Source: CAVQBJ01 sp963710725 (GTDB taxonomy: Bacteria > Actinomycetota > Thermoleophilia > Solirubrobacterales > Solirubrobacteraceae). From it: 64,000 nt of DNA. This document shows, piece after piece, positions 49,284-59,552 of the stretch (the first letter of the stretch is position 1; each line of letters starts with the position of its first letter). Both the position numbers and the translations under genes were made by a program. The DNA lies in assembly GCA_963710725.1 (NCBI GenBank), contig CAVQBJ010000008.1:558001-622000 (forward strand), in the 5' to 3' direction. Under the pieces are notes generated by a model. It was not told the origin of the DNA. It did not search any database and was given only the letters and a program-made list of their open reading frames with translations.

Positions 49284-51203
49284 TCACTCGACGCGGTGCA
49301 GGTGGCCGTGCAGCTCGCGCGCCGTCTTCGCGGGCAGGCCGGGGACGGCCTGCAGCTCCTCGCGGCTGGCGGCGAGGATCGCCTCCGGCGAGCCGAAATG
49401 GCGCAACAGCGCGCGCTTGCGGGCCGGCCCCACGCCGGGCAGGCCGTCGAGCAGCGAGCTCGTCATCGCCCGATCGCGGCGGCTGCGGTGATGGGTGATC
49501 GCGAACCGGTGGGCCTCGTCTCGCACCCGCTGCAGCAGCTGTAGCTCCGGTGTCTGGTGATCGAGCACGAGCGGGTCCGGGCGCCCCGGGAAGAAGACCT
49601 CCTCGATGCGCTTGGCCAGAGAGATGACCGCCACGCCGCGTTCGCGGAAGCCCCGCAGCGGGGCGATGCCCGCGGACAGCTGGCCCTTGCCGCCGTCGAT
49701 CACGATCACGTTGGGCAGCGCGGCGAAGCTCGGGTCGTAGTGGGCGTCGTGCGGCGAGATGTCGGCCTGACGCTCCCACTGGGCGTAGCGGCGAGCGAGC
49801 ACCTCGGCCATCGAGGCGAAGTCATCGGAGCCCTCGACGGTGCGGATCGTGAAGCGCCGGTAGTCGGACTTCTTCGGCGCGCCGCCCTCGAAGACGACCA
49901 TCGAGGCGACGGTGTGCGTGCCGCCGAGGTTCGAGATGTCGAAGCACTCGATCCGCACCGGAGGCACGTCGAGGCCGAGCGCCTGCTGCAGCCCATCGAG
50001 CGCCTCGGCGCGGCGCTCGCGGCCGCGCTGGACCTTCATCCGCTCCTGGTCGAGCGACAGGCGCGCGTTGCGCTCGGCGAGCTCGAGGATGCGGCGCTTG
50101 TCGCCGCGCTCGGCGGCGCGCAGCTCGACCGGCCCGCCACGCTGGAGCGCGAGCGCGCCGGCGAGCGCCTCCCGCGCGCCGACCTCCTTTTGCACGACGA
50201 TCTGCGAAGGGATCGACGTCGCGCCACCGCCGTAGTACTGGAGCATGAACTCCTCGGCGACCTCGGCGAGCTCGCGCTCGGTCTCGTTGGCGAGGTAGAA
50301 GGACTGCCGGTCGGAGAGGACGCCGTCGCGGACCTGGAAGACCTGTGCGTTGGCGTCGGTGCCCTCGATGGCGATCGCCACCGCGTCGAGCGTGCCGATC
50401 GCCTCGTTGGCCACCCGCTGGCGCTCGAGCAGCGAACGCACGGCCCGCAGGCGGTTGCGCTCGAGCGCCGCCTGCTCGAACTCCTGCGCCGCCGCGGCCG
50501 CCTGCATGCGCTCGTGCAGCTCGCGCTCGATCTCGCGGTAGCGACCGGAGAGGAAGTCGATCACTCCGTCGATGTTGCGCCGGTATTCCTCCGCCGAGAC
50601 ATAGCCGACGCACGGCGCCTCGCAGCGCTTTATGTAGTAGTCCAGGCACGGCGACCCGCTGCGCCGTCCCGGCTCCGGCCCCGTGCACGACCGGAACATG
50701 AACACCTTCGCGAGCAGATCGAGCGTGCCGCGCACGCGCTTGGCGTTCGAGTACGGCCCGAAGTACGCGCGGTCGCGCCGATGGCGCTCGCGCGTGAAGT
50801 AGACGCGGGGGAACTCCTCGTCGAGCGAGATGGCGATGAACGGGTAGGACTTGTCGTCGCGCAGGCGGATGTTGAAGCGGGGCCGGTACTGCTTGATGAA
50901 GTTCTGCTCGGCGAGGAGGGCCTCGGACTCGCTCGACACGACGAGCGCCTCGATGTGATCGACGCTCGCCACCATCTCGGCGTGGCCGGGACTGCTCGGC
51001 ACCTGCGCCTTGGAGAAGTGCGACGCGACGCGCTTGCGGACCGACTTCGCCTTCCCGACGTAGATGACGCGCCCGCGGGCGTCGCGGAAGAGGTAGACGC
51101 CGGGCTGGTCGGGCAGCGTGCGGCGCTGGGCGGCGAGGCGCTCGACGCGGGTGGGCTCGCCCTCGCCGGCGGTCGGGACCTCTTGCGTGGTGGCGTCGGA
51201 CAT
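49284..51203 (-). CDS. uvrC: Excinuclease ABC subunit C
   Basis: 639 aa from ATG 51203 (GTG 51206 is the first alternative). GIY-YIG domain (PGVYLFRDARGRVIYVGKAKSVRKRV, two runs), the Cys cluster CTGPEPGRRSGSPCLDYYIKRCEAPCVGYV (two runs), UvrB-binding UVR motif, the RNase-H-like endonuclease domain with IECFDISNLGGTH and VIVIDGGKGQL, and C-terminal helix-hairpin-helix motifs (LPGVGPARKRALLRHFGSPE). Makes both incisions in nucleotide excision repair. Confidence 0.96.
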   Translation of the reverse strand: MSDATTQEVPTAGEGEPTRVERLAAQRRTLPDQPGVYLFRDARGRVIYVGKAKSVRKRVASHFSKAQVPSSPGHAEMVASVDHIEALVVSSESEALLAEQNFIKQYRPRFNIRLRDDKSYPFIAISLDEEFPRVYFTRERHRRDRAYFGPYSNAKRVRGTLDLLAKVFMFRSCTGPEPGRRSGSPCLDYYIKRCEAPCVGYVSAEEYRRNIDGVIDFLSGRYREIERELHERMQAAAAAQEFEQAALERNRLRAVRSLLERQRVANEAIGTLDAVAIAIEGTDANAQVFQVRDGVLSDRQSFYLANETERELAEVAEEFMLQYYGGGATSIPSQIVVQKEVGAREALAGALALQRGGPVELRAAERGDKRRILELAERNARLSLDQERMKVQRGRERRAEALDGLQQALGLDVPPVRIECFDISNLGGTHTVASMVVFEGGAPKKSDYRRFTIRTVEGSDDFASMAEVLARRYAQWERQADISPHDAHYDPSFAALPNVIVIDGGKGQLSAGIAPLRGFRERGVAVISLAKRIEEVFFPGRPDPLVLDHQTPELQLLQRVRDEAHRFAITHHRSRRDRAMTSSLLDGLPGVGPARKRALLRHFGSPEAILAASREELQAVPGLPAKTARELHGHLHRVE

Positions 51204-51232
51204 CACCCTCGAGGATAGATAGGGTGGTCGCG

Positions 51233-52276
51233 GTGGCCGACGACACCGTCAACCTCCTCAGCGACACGCAGACGAAGCCCACGCCCGAGATGCGCGCGGC
51301 GATCGCGGCGGCCGAGGTGGGCGACGAGCAGCGCGGCGAGGATCCGACCGTCAACGCGCTCCAGGACCGAGTGGCCGAGCTGCTCGGCCAGCCGGCGGCG
51401 GTGTTCCTGCCGTCGGGCACGATGTGCAACGCGATCGCCCTGCAGCTGCATCTGCGCCCGGGCGACGAGGTGCTCCTCCACGAGAGCGCGCATCCGGTCG
51501 GCTTCGAGGCCGGCGGGCCGGCGGCGCTCGCGGGGGCGATGATCCGCACCCTCCCCGGCGATGGCGGGATGTTCGACGCCGACGCGGTGCGCGACGCGAT
51601 CCGTCCCCCCGGTGATCGTCACGCGCCGCGCACCCGCTGCGTGTCGGTCGAGCAGACCACGAACCTCGGTGGCGGGCGCGTGTGGCCGCGCGAGCGGGTC
51701 GTCGACGTGCTCGCCGCGGCCGCCGAGCACGGACTGCACACCCATCTCGACGGGGCGCGGCTGCTGAACGCCGCCGTGGCGAGCGGCGTGCCCGCTGCGG
51801 ACTGGGCGGGCGGGTTCGACACCGCGTGGATCGACTTCTCCAAGGGTCTCGGCGCGCCGGTCGGCGCCGCCCTCGCCGGGTCGCCCGAGCTGATCGAGGA
51901 GGCGTTCCGTCTCAAGCACCGGCTCGGGGGGGCGATGCGCCAGGCCGGGATCATCGCCGCCGCCGGGCTGTACGCGCTCGAGCACCACGTCGCGCGCCTC
52001 GCCGAGGACCACGCGCGGGCCCGCCGCCTCGCCCAGGGCCTGGCCGAGCTGCCCGGCGTGAGCATCGACCCGGCGGCCGTCGACACGAACATCGTCATCT
52101 TCGGGGTCGCCGACGCACCGGCGTTCTCGGGCGCGCTCGCGCGGCGGGGCGTGCGGATCGCCGCCATCGGCCCACGGCGCCTGCGGGCGGTCACGCACCT
52201 CGACGTCGACGACGACGGCATCGAGCGGGCCTTGGCCGCCGCGCGCGAGGCCGTCGACGGCGACGCTGGGGATTGA
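51233..52276 (+). CDS. Threonine aldolase / beta-eliminating lyase family (PLP)
   Basis: 347 aa from GTG 51233 (GTG 51224 possible). PLP fold type I: LLSDTQTKPTPEMRAAIAAAEVGDEQRGEDPTVN (two runs), FLPSGTMCNAIAL, LHESAHPVGFEAGG, LDGARLLNAAVASG, and the PLP lysine in DFSKGLGAPVGAALAGS. It cleaves L-threonine or related beta-hydroxy amino acids to glycine and an aldehyde. A -10-like TAGGGT (51220-51225) is 7 nt before GTG 51233. It is divergent from uvrC across about 30 nt. Confidence 0.9.
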   Translation: MADDTVNLLSDTQTKPTPEMRAAIAAAEVGDEQRGEDPTVNALQDRVAELLGQPAAVFLPSGTMCNAIALQLHLRPGDEVLLHESAHPVGFEAGGPAALAGAMIRTLPGDGGMFDADAVRDAIRPPGDRHAPRTRCVSVEQTTNLGGGRVWPRERVVDVLAAAAEHGLHTHLDGARLLNAAVASGVPAADWAGGFDTAWIDFSKGLGAPVGAALAGSPELIEEAFRLKHRLGGAMRQAGIIAAAGLYALEHHVARLAEDHARARRLAQGLAELPGVSIDPAAVDTNIVIFGVADAPAFSGALARRGVRIAAIGPRRLRAVTHLDVDDDGIERALAAAREAVDGDAGD

Positions 52277-52300
52277 CCCGGCCGGCCGCGACCGTAGACT
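52273..52300 (+). promoter_or_regulatory. Leaderless promoter of secreted protein gene
   Basis: -35 TTGACC (52273-52278), 16-bp spacer, -10 TAGACT (52295-52300), then 6 nt to GTG 52307. Confidence 0.7.
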
Positions 52301-52306
52301 TTGTGC

Positions 52307-53212
52307 GTGGCCCGCGTGGGCGAACCAGACGCTCCGCGAGCGACGGTGGAAACGGGAAAGACCCGCACGGTCGTGTCCTGTGCGCTCGGCGTCGGCGGTG
52401 TGGTGCTCGTGCTGCTCACCGGCGCCGCGATCACCACGAGCCTGGCCGGCGCCCGGTCGGCGGCCGGCGGCGCGGCCACGCTCGCGCCCGCGGGCCGCGC
52501 AGCCTTCGTGCCGACCGTCGGCGATTGGGACGCCACGCTCGACGGGCTGCATGCGAGCTTCGACCTCGTCAGGTACCCCCACGGTGCCGTCTACGGTGCG
52601 TCGCGGTACGCGATCCGTGACCTCGTCTATCAGCGCCCGGCGACCTGCCCGCCGAGCCTCACCGATCCGACGCGCAGCACGTTCGTGGCCTTCGCGGACG
52701 CCGCGCCTCCGTACCTGCTCGTCCAGCGGGACGGCCGCTTTCCGTTCGGGACCTCGCCGTACGGATCGATCACCGCGCCGACGGCGGCCGAGCTCGCGCA
52801 GAGCTACACGGCGGGGAGCGCGGGCCGGGCGTGCGCGGTCCACCTCCACTTCGCCTTCGCGCCGGCGGCGCGCGTGCCCGTCGACGACGGCACCTGGCGC
52901 CTGACCGCCGGCGATGGCAGTGGCGGGACCTTCTCGGTGCGCGGTGACGGGCGCATCGTCTACGCGATCCCGCTGTCGAGCATCGTCGCGCAGTGCAGCG
53001 GAAGCATCACCCCGGGCTCGTTCAGCGGCGAGCTCGCGCTGTTCGTCGAGCCCGACGGAAGCGCCACCGAGACCACGAGCGGCAACGGCGCGCAGATCAC
53101 GGTGAGCCTGCGCTTCACCTCGCCGACCTCGGCGACCGGCCAGTACGTCGCCACCGCGACGGGCTGCACGCCCACGGCGCTCGCCTTCCGGGCCGCGCTG
53201 ACGCGGGGCTGA
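52307..53212 (+). CDS. Unrecognised secreted or single-pass protein
   Basis: 301 aa from GTG 52307, set by the promoter just upstream. One N-terminal hydrophobic helix (about 26-46, VVSCALGVGGVVLVLLTGAAI), then a large extracellular part with four cysteines (CPPS, ACAV, QCSG, GCTP) that could form two disulfides. Segments FDLVRYPHGAVYGASRYAI and FSVRGDGRIVYAIPLSSI suggest beta structure. I do not recognise a family. No linked neighbour explains it. Confidence 0.7.
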   Translation: MARVGEPDAPRATVETGKTRTVVSCALGVGGVVLVLLTGAAITTSLAGARSAAGGAATLAPAGRAAFVPTVGDWDATLDGLHASFDLVRYPHGAVYGASRYAIRDLVYQRPATCPPSLTDPTRSTFVAFADAAPPYLLVQRDGRFPFGTSPYGSITAPTAAELAQSYTAGSAGRACAVHLHFAFAPAARVPVDDGTWRLTAGDGSGGTFSVRGDGRIVYAIPLSSIVAQCSGSITPGSFSGELALFVEPDGSATETTSGNGAQITVSLRFTSPTSATGQYVATATGCTPTALAFRAALTRG

Positions 53213-53280
53213 CGGCCCCGCGCGCCGGCACCCGCCCGGCGCGTCGGTGACCGTCGCGTCACCCCGCCCGCGACGCCCGT

Positions 53281-53640
53281 CTAATACTGCCGCGACACCC
53301 GCCAGATATGGACGAGCGCGTACACGACGGCGCCGAGGATGACGAACCACACGACCTCGCCGGCGCCGGTCTGCCACATCCGCGGCTGGGCCGTGATCGT
53401 CACCACCGCGACGGCCACGGCGCCGTAGAGCAGGGCCCGCATCCGGTCGCCGAGGCTGTACAAGGCGACTCGGTGCTCCATGTACATCCGCCCGGCGAAG
53501 TACGCGATCACGCCGGCGAACGTGACGGACACGATGCCGCCGATCGTCGTGGAGACCTGATCGCCACGCGGCAGGAAGTAGGCCGCCGCCGCGATCAGCG
53601 CGATGATCGCGATGTTCCTCGCCGGCGCATAGCGCTCCAT
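53281..53640 (-). CDS. Small four-helix membrane protein
   Basis: 119 aa from ATG 53640. About four hydrophobic segments (10-25, 32-50, 65-84, 92-112) with MYMEHRVALYSLGDRMRALLYG between the second and third. Not recognised. A good promoter precedes it (TTGTGC, 16 bp, TACACT), and the -10 ends 7 nt before the ATG, so it is leaderless. A longer start at 53703 would run over the promoter. Confidence 0.7.
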   Translation of the reverse strand: MERYAPARNIAIIALIAAAAYFLPRGDQVSTTIGGIVSVTFAGVIAYFAGRMYMEHRVALYSLGDRMRALLYGAVAVAVVTITAQPRMWQTGAGEVVWFVILGAVVYALVHIWRVSRQY

Positions 53641-53647
53641 GACTCGG

Positions 53648-53675
53648 AGTGTAGATGAGCGGCGCACTGGCACAA
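53648..53675 (-). promoter_or_regulatory. Leaderless promoter of small membrane protein
   Basis: Minus strand -35 TTGTGC (53675-53670), 16-bp spacer, -10 TACACT (53653-53648), 7 nt before ATG 53640. Confidence 0.6.
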
Positions 53676-53683
53676 TCGCGTCG

Positions 53684-54313
53684 ATGTGGGATGGTCTGAG
53701 CACGCGCCTGGAGGGCGCGATCGTGACGCTCGAGCCGCTCGCCGCTCACCACGAGCGGGCGCTGTTCGACGCCTCCCGCGACCCCGCGATCTGGCGCTGG
53801 CTGCCGGCCGGGTCGGATCCGCTCGGAGGCGGCGAGCGCGGCGCCCCCGACCGCGACGAGTTCGCTGCACTGTTCGCGGACGCCCTGCGCGCGAGCGCGG
53901 ATGGCACCGAGGCGGCGTTCGCCACCGTCGATCGCCGCCGTGGCGAACCGGTGGGGAGCACGCGCTACCTCGCCCTGCGCGAGCCGCATCGCGGCCTGGA
54001 GATCGGCTGGACCTGGCTCGCCCCGGGCGTCTGGCGCAGCGGCGCGAACGTCGAGGCGAAGCTGCTCATGCTCGAGCACGCCTTCGAGCACCTCGGCTGC
54101 GTGCGCGTCGAGTTCAAGACCGACGCTCGCAACGAGCGCTCGCGCTCCGCGCTGGCGGCCCTGCCGGCGCAGTTCGAGGGCATCTTCCGCCGGCACATGG
54201 TCGTACCGGGCGGCCTGCGCGACTCGGCCTACTACAGCGTGGTCGACGAGGAGTGGCCGCGCGTCCGCGCCAACCTGCGGCGGCGGCTCGACGCGGCGCC
54301 GCCGACCGCCTGA
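53684..54313 (+). CDS. GNAT family N-acetyltransferase
   Basis: 209 aa. RimJ/RimL-like GNAT: GAIVTLEPLAAHHERALFDASRDPAIWRWLP (two runs) at the N-terminus, GSTRYLALREPHRGLEIGWTWLAP, the region corresponding to the acetyl-CoA binding site (RSGANVEAKLLMLEHAFE), and VRVEFKTDARNERSRSALAAL. Transfers acetyl to an unknown amine. Divergent from the small membrane protein across 43 nt. Confidence 0.88.
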   Translation: MWDGLSTRLEGAIVTLEPLAAHHERALFDASRDPAIWRWLPAGSDPLGGGERGAPDRDEFAALFADALRASADGTEAAFATVDRRRGEPVGSTRYLALREPHRGLEIGWTWLAPGVWRSGANVEAKLLMLEHAFEHLGCVRVEFKTDARNERSRSALAALPAQFEGIFRRHMVVPGGLRDSAYYSVVDEEWPRVRANLRRRLDAAPPTA

Positions 54314-54323
54314 CGGCGGTCCG

Positions 54324-56306
<1,983 letters not shown>

Positions 56307-56336
56307 GCGCTCATGGTAGGCGCGCGGCGACCCCGG

Positions 56337-57077
56337 TCATTCGCCACCCGGAGGGGGAGCGGCCGGCAGGCCGGCGCCGTGCCGCTGCCATTCCACGAGG
56401 ATCTCGTTCTCGCGAGCCACCCGCTCGGACGGGCCGAGTCCCTCGAAGTCGCGGAACATCCGCTTGAGACCGCGGACGCCGTCGAGGTCGTTCGCGGCGA
56501 TCTGGCCGGCGACGGCGAGCGCCTCGGCCTCCGCCTCCCCGGCGGCGACCACGCGGTTGAGAAAGCCGATCTCGGCGGCCTCCCGCGCGCCGATCACGCG
56601 CCCGGTGAGGACGAGGTCCCGCGCGCGGGAGAGGCCGACGAGCGGCGCCAGTCGGGCCGGGCCGACGGGGACACCGAGCCGCGCGCCGGCCCACGCGAGC
56701 TTGAGGTTGTCGCCGCCGATGCGCAGGTCGCAGCCGGCGGCGAGCTCGGCCCCGGCGCCGACGACGTTCCCGACGCACACGCACGTCGTGGGGGCCGGGA
56801 AGGCCTCGACCGCCGCGTACAGACGCGCGAAGGCCTCCATCCGCGCGACCCCGCCCTCGACGTCGAGCGGCTCGTTCACGTCGGCGCCCGCGCACAGGGC
56901 CCGCTCGCTCGTCGTCGACAGCACGACGGCGCGCAGCACGGGGTCGTCCTGCAGCTCGAGCAGGGCCCCGAGCAGCTCGTGCAAGGTCGCGCTGTCGAGG
57001 GCGTTACGTTGCGCCGGGCGGTCGAGGCGCAGCACCTCGATCCCCTGCGGCAGGCGCTCGCGGACAACGGTGGCCAT
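56337..57077 (-). CDS. Enoyl-CoA hydratase/isomerase family protein
   Basis: 246 aa. Crotonase fold: LRLDRPAQRNALDSATLHELLGAL, SERALCAGADVNE (CoA oxyanion loop), CVGNVVGAGAELAAGCDLRIGG with the first catalytic Glu region, ARLGVPVGPARLAPLVG. It hydrates or isomerises enoyl-CoA. The start ATG 57077 lies 46 nt from the divergent small membrane protein. Exact reaction uncertain because the crotonase family is broad. Confidence 0.88.
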   Translation of the reverse strand: MATVVRERLPQGIEVLRLDRPAQRNALDSATLHELLGALLELQDDPVLRAVVLSTTSERALCAGADVNEPLDVEGGVARMEAFARLYAAVEAFPAPTTCVCVGNVVGAGAELAAGCDLRIGGDNLKLAWAGARLGVPVGPARLAPLVGLSRARDLVLTGRVIGAREAAEIGFLNRVVAAGEAEAEALAVAGQIAANDLDGVRGLKRMFRDFEGLGPSERVARENEILVEWQRHGAGLPAAPPPGGE

Positions 57078-57122
57078 GGCCGCGGCGAGGATAGCGGCCC
57101 GCTCCGATACGATCCCGAGACG

Positions 57123-57392
57123 ATGCGCAGGCTGACCACATCCCTGACCGCCGCGGCGGTCCTGCTGCTCGCCTTCGCACCAAGCGCGCTGGCCTTCAAC
57201 GACGGCCGCGGCTTCTACGGCGAGACCAACGACAAGGTGGTCACGACCGCCGGGTTCATCCTGGTCGGCTTCTTCTCGCTGTTCGTGTTGATCGCCAGCC
57301 TCATCTACAACCACCTGGACAAGCGCCGGCACGCCCGCCTGGACGCAGCCAAGCACCGCGTCGCGAGCGGTGAGTGGCGCGGCGGCTGGTAG
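57123..57392 (+). CDS. Small membrane protein with signal peptide
   Basis: 89 aa. Signal peptide (LTAAAVLLLAFAPSALA), a short loop with FNDGRGFYGETNDKVV, one membrane helix (about 43-63) and a basic tail with KRRHARLDAAKHR. A -10-like TACGAT (57108-57113) lies 9 nt before the ATG, so near-leaderless. No known family. Confidence 0.75.
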   Translation: MRRLTTSLTAAAVLLLAFAPSALAFNDGRGFYGETNDKVVTTAGFILVGFFSLFVLIASLIYNHLDKRRHARLDAAKHRVASGEWRGGW

Positions 57393-57461
57393 GCCCGGGC
57401 TGACGATCGCCCCCCGGGCTGCGCGGGGGTATGCTCGCCCCACCAACCGGGAGGGAGCCAG

Positions 57462-59465
57462 ATGGCCTATTTCGTAACCGGCGCGACCGGATTCATCGGA
57501 CGCAACCTCGCCGAGCGCCTGTTGCGGCGCGACGGCGACGTCTATGTGCTGGTGCGTGAGGGCTCGCACGAGCGGCTCGACGCGCTCGTGGAGCGCTGGG
57601 GCCGTGAGCTCGGCGACCCTGCGGGCGTGCGCGCGCGTGTCCACCCCGTCCCCGGCGACCTGCGCGCACCGCGCCTCGGCGTGAGCGACGAGCTCGTCGC
57701 CGAGCTGGACGGCAACGTCGAGCACTTCTTCCATCTCGCCGCGCTGTACGACATGACCGCCCCCCCGGAGGAGAACGACGCGCTCAACGAGCAGGGCACG
57801 CGTCATGCCGTCGAGCTCGCGAACGCGGTGCACGCCGGCCGGCTGCACCACGCCTCCTCGGTCGCCGTCGCCGGCACCCACCGCGGGCTGTTTCGCGAGG
57901 ACATGTTCGACGAGGGCCAGACGCTGCCGTCGCCCTACCACCGCACGAAGTTCGAGTCCGAGCGGATCGTGCGCACCGAGGCGCAGATGCCGTGGCGCGT
58001 CTACCGCCCGGGCGTCGTGGTCGGAGACTCGCGGACGGGCGAGATGGACAAGATCGACGGCCCCTACTACTTCTTCAAGGCGATCCAGCGCCTGCGTCAC
58101 TGGCTCCCGGAATGGGTGCCGCTCGTCGGCCCCGAGCTCGGCTACACGAACCTCGTGCCGGTCGACTTCGTCGCCGACTCACTCGACTACATCGCGCATC
58201 AGCCGGACCTCGACGGCCAGGCCTTCCATCTCACCAATCCGCGCTCTCAGCGCTCCGGCGAGGTGCTCAACGAGTTCGCGCGCGCGGCGCACGCCCCGCA
58301 GCTCGCCCTGCGCGTCGACAAGCGCATCACCGACGCGCTGCCGAAGGGGGTCATCTCGATGCTCCTGCGCCTCCCGGCGCTCAGCGACGCGCGGCGCGTG
58401 TTCCTCCAGGACTTCGGCATTCCGCCGGAGATCCTCGGCCACGTGGCACTCGTGCCCGAGTTCGACACCCGCGATACCGAGCGCGCGCTCGCCGGTTCGG
58501 ACATCGCGGTGCCGGCGCTGTCGGGCTACGCGCCGCGGCTGTGGGACTACTGGGAGCGCAACCTCGACCCCGATCTGTTCAAGGACCGATCGCTCGAGGC
58601 GGCCATCAACGGCCGCACCGTCCTCATCACCGGCGCCTCCTCGGGCATCGGCCGGGCCGCCGCGCTGAAGGTCGCCGCCGCGGGTGGCATCCCGCTGCTC
58701 GTCGCGCGCAGCGAGGACAAGCTGCGCGAGGCCCAGCAGGAGATCGAGCGCAATGGCGGCACGGCCTACAGCTACCCGACGGACCTGTCGAGCACCGACG
58801 CCGTCGAGGAGATGATCGAGCGGGTGCTCGCCGACCATCCGGCCGTCGACATGCTCGTCAACAACGCCGGGCGCTCGATCCGCCGCTCCGTGGCGCTCAG
58901 CTACGAGCGCTTCCACGACTACGAGCGCACGATGGCGCTCAACTACTTCGGCACGATCAAACTCATCATCGGGCTGCTGCCGCACATGCGCGAGCGCGGC
59001 TTCGGGCACATCGTCAACGTCTCCTCGATCGGCGTGCAGACGAACCCACCGCGGTTCTCGGCCTACGTCGCCTCGAAGGCCGCGCTCGATGCGTTCACGC
59101 GGGTCGTATCGAGCGAGACCGTCGGCGACGGCGTGACCTTCACGACGATCCACATGCCGCTCGTGCGCACCGCGATGATCGCGCCGACGAAGATGTACGA
59201 CGCGTTCCCGGCCATCACGCCCGACGAGGCGGCCGACATGATCTGCGAGGCGCTCCGGGCCAAGCCGAAGCAGATCAACACCCGCCTCGGCACGTTCGGC
59301 GAGGTGCTCTACGCGCTCGCGCCCAAGCAGGTCGACCAGATCCTGCACATGGCCTACAAGGTGTTCCCCGACTCCGCCGCCTCCAAGGGCCAGGAGGACC
59401 CCAACGAGAAGGCCTCGATGGAGCAGATCGCGGTCGCCAACCTCATGAAGGGCGTGCACTGGTAG
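57462..59465 (+). CDS. Bifunctional fatty acyl-CoA reductase (alcohol-forming)
   Basis: 667 aa with two Rossmann domains. N-terminal acyl-thioester reductase: FVTGATGFIGRNLAERLLRRDG, FHLAALYDMTAP, SPYHRTKFESERIVR (catalytic Tyr-x-x-x-Lys). C-terminal SDR aldehyde reductase from about 380: VLITGASSGIGRAAALKVAAA, NNAGRSIRRSVALSYERFHDYERTMALNYFG (two runs), VSSIGV and FSAYVASKAALDAF (Tyr-x-x-x-Lys). Order and text match the Marinobacter-type FAR that makes fatty alcohol from acyl-CoA (homology recognised from memory). With WS/DGAT at 9.5 kb a wax-ester route is complete. RBS GGGAGGGAG precedes the ATG. Confidence 0.92.
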   Translation: MAYFVTGATGFIGRNLAERLLRRDGDVYVLVREGSHERLDALVERWGRELGDPAGVRARVHPVPGDLRAPRLGVSDELVAELDGNVEHFFHLAALYDMTAPPEENDALNEQGTRHAVELANAVHAGRLHHASSVAVAGTHRGLFREDMFDEGQTLPSPYHRTKFESERIVRTEAQMPWRVYRPGVVVGDSRTGEMDKIDGPYYFFKAIQRLRHWLPEWVPLVGPELGYTNLVPVDFVADSLDYIAHQPDLDGQAFHLTNPRSQRSGEVLNEFARAAHAPQLALRVDKRITDALPKGVISMLLRLPALSDARRVFLQDFGIPPEILGHVALVPEFDTRDTERALAGSDIAVPALSGYAPRLWDYWERNLDPDLFKDRSLEAAINGRTVLITGASSGIGRAAALKVAAAGGIPLLVARSEDKLREAQQEIERNGGTAYSYPTDLSSTDAVEEMIERVLADHPAVDMLVNNAGRSIRRSVALSYERFHDYERTMALNYFGTIKLIIGLLPHMRERGFGHIVNVSSIGVQTNPPRFSAYVASKAALDAFTRVVSSETVGDGVTFTTIHMPLVRTAMIAPTKMYDAFPAITPDEAADMICEALRAKPKQINTRLGTFGEVLYALAPKQVDQILHMAYKVFPDSAASKGQEDPNEKASMEQIAVANLMKGVHW

Positions 59466-59469
59466 GGGT

Positions 59470-59499
59470 GACTGTGGCGGCCACGTGGCCGCCACAGTC
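59470..59499. terminator. Perfect 30-bp palindrome after reductase gene
   Basis: Self-complementary over all 30 bases, arms GACTGTGGCGGCCAC and GTGGCCGCCACAGTC, 4 nt after the reductase stop. As RNA it forms a strong hairpin (with a few central bases unpaired). Confidence 0.65.
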
Positions 59500-59517
59500 G
59501 GGCCCCCAGGCCGTGTG

Positions 59518-59552
59518 ATGACGAGCCCGGGTCAATGACCCGGGCTCGTCAT
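59518..59552. terminator. 35-bp palindrome at end of ppx
   Basis: Arms ATGACGAGCCCGGGTCA (59518-59534) and TGACCCGGGCTCGTCAT (59536-59552) around one central base. It includes the ppx stop codon (59532-59534, minus strand), so it acts on the ppx transcript; it is also downstream of the convergent reductase. Confidence 0.6.
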
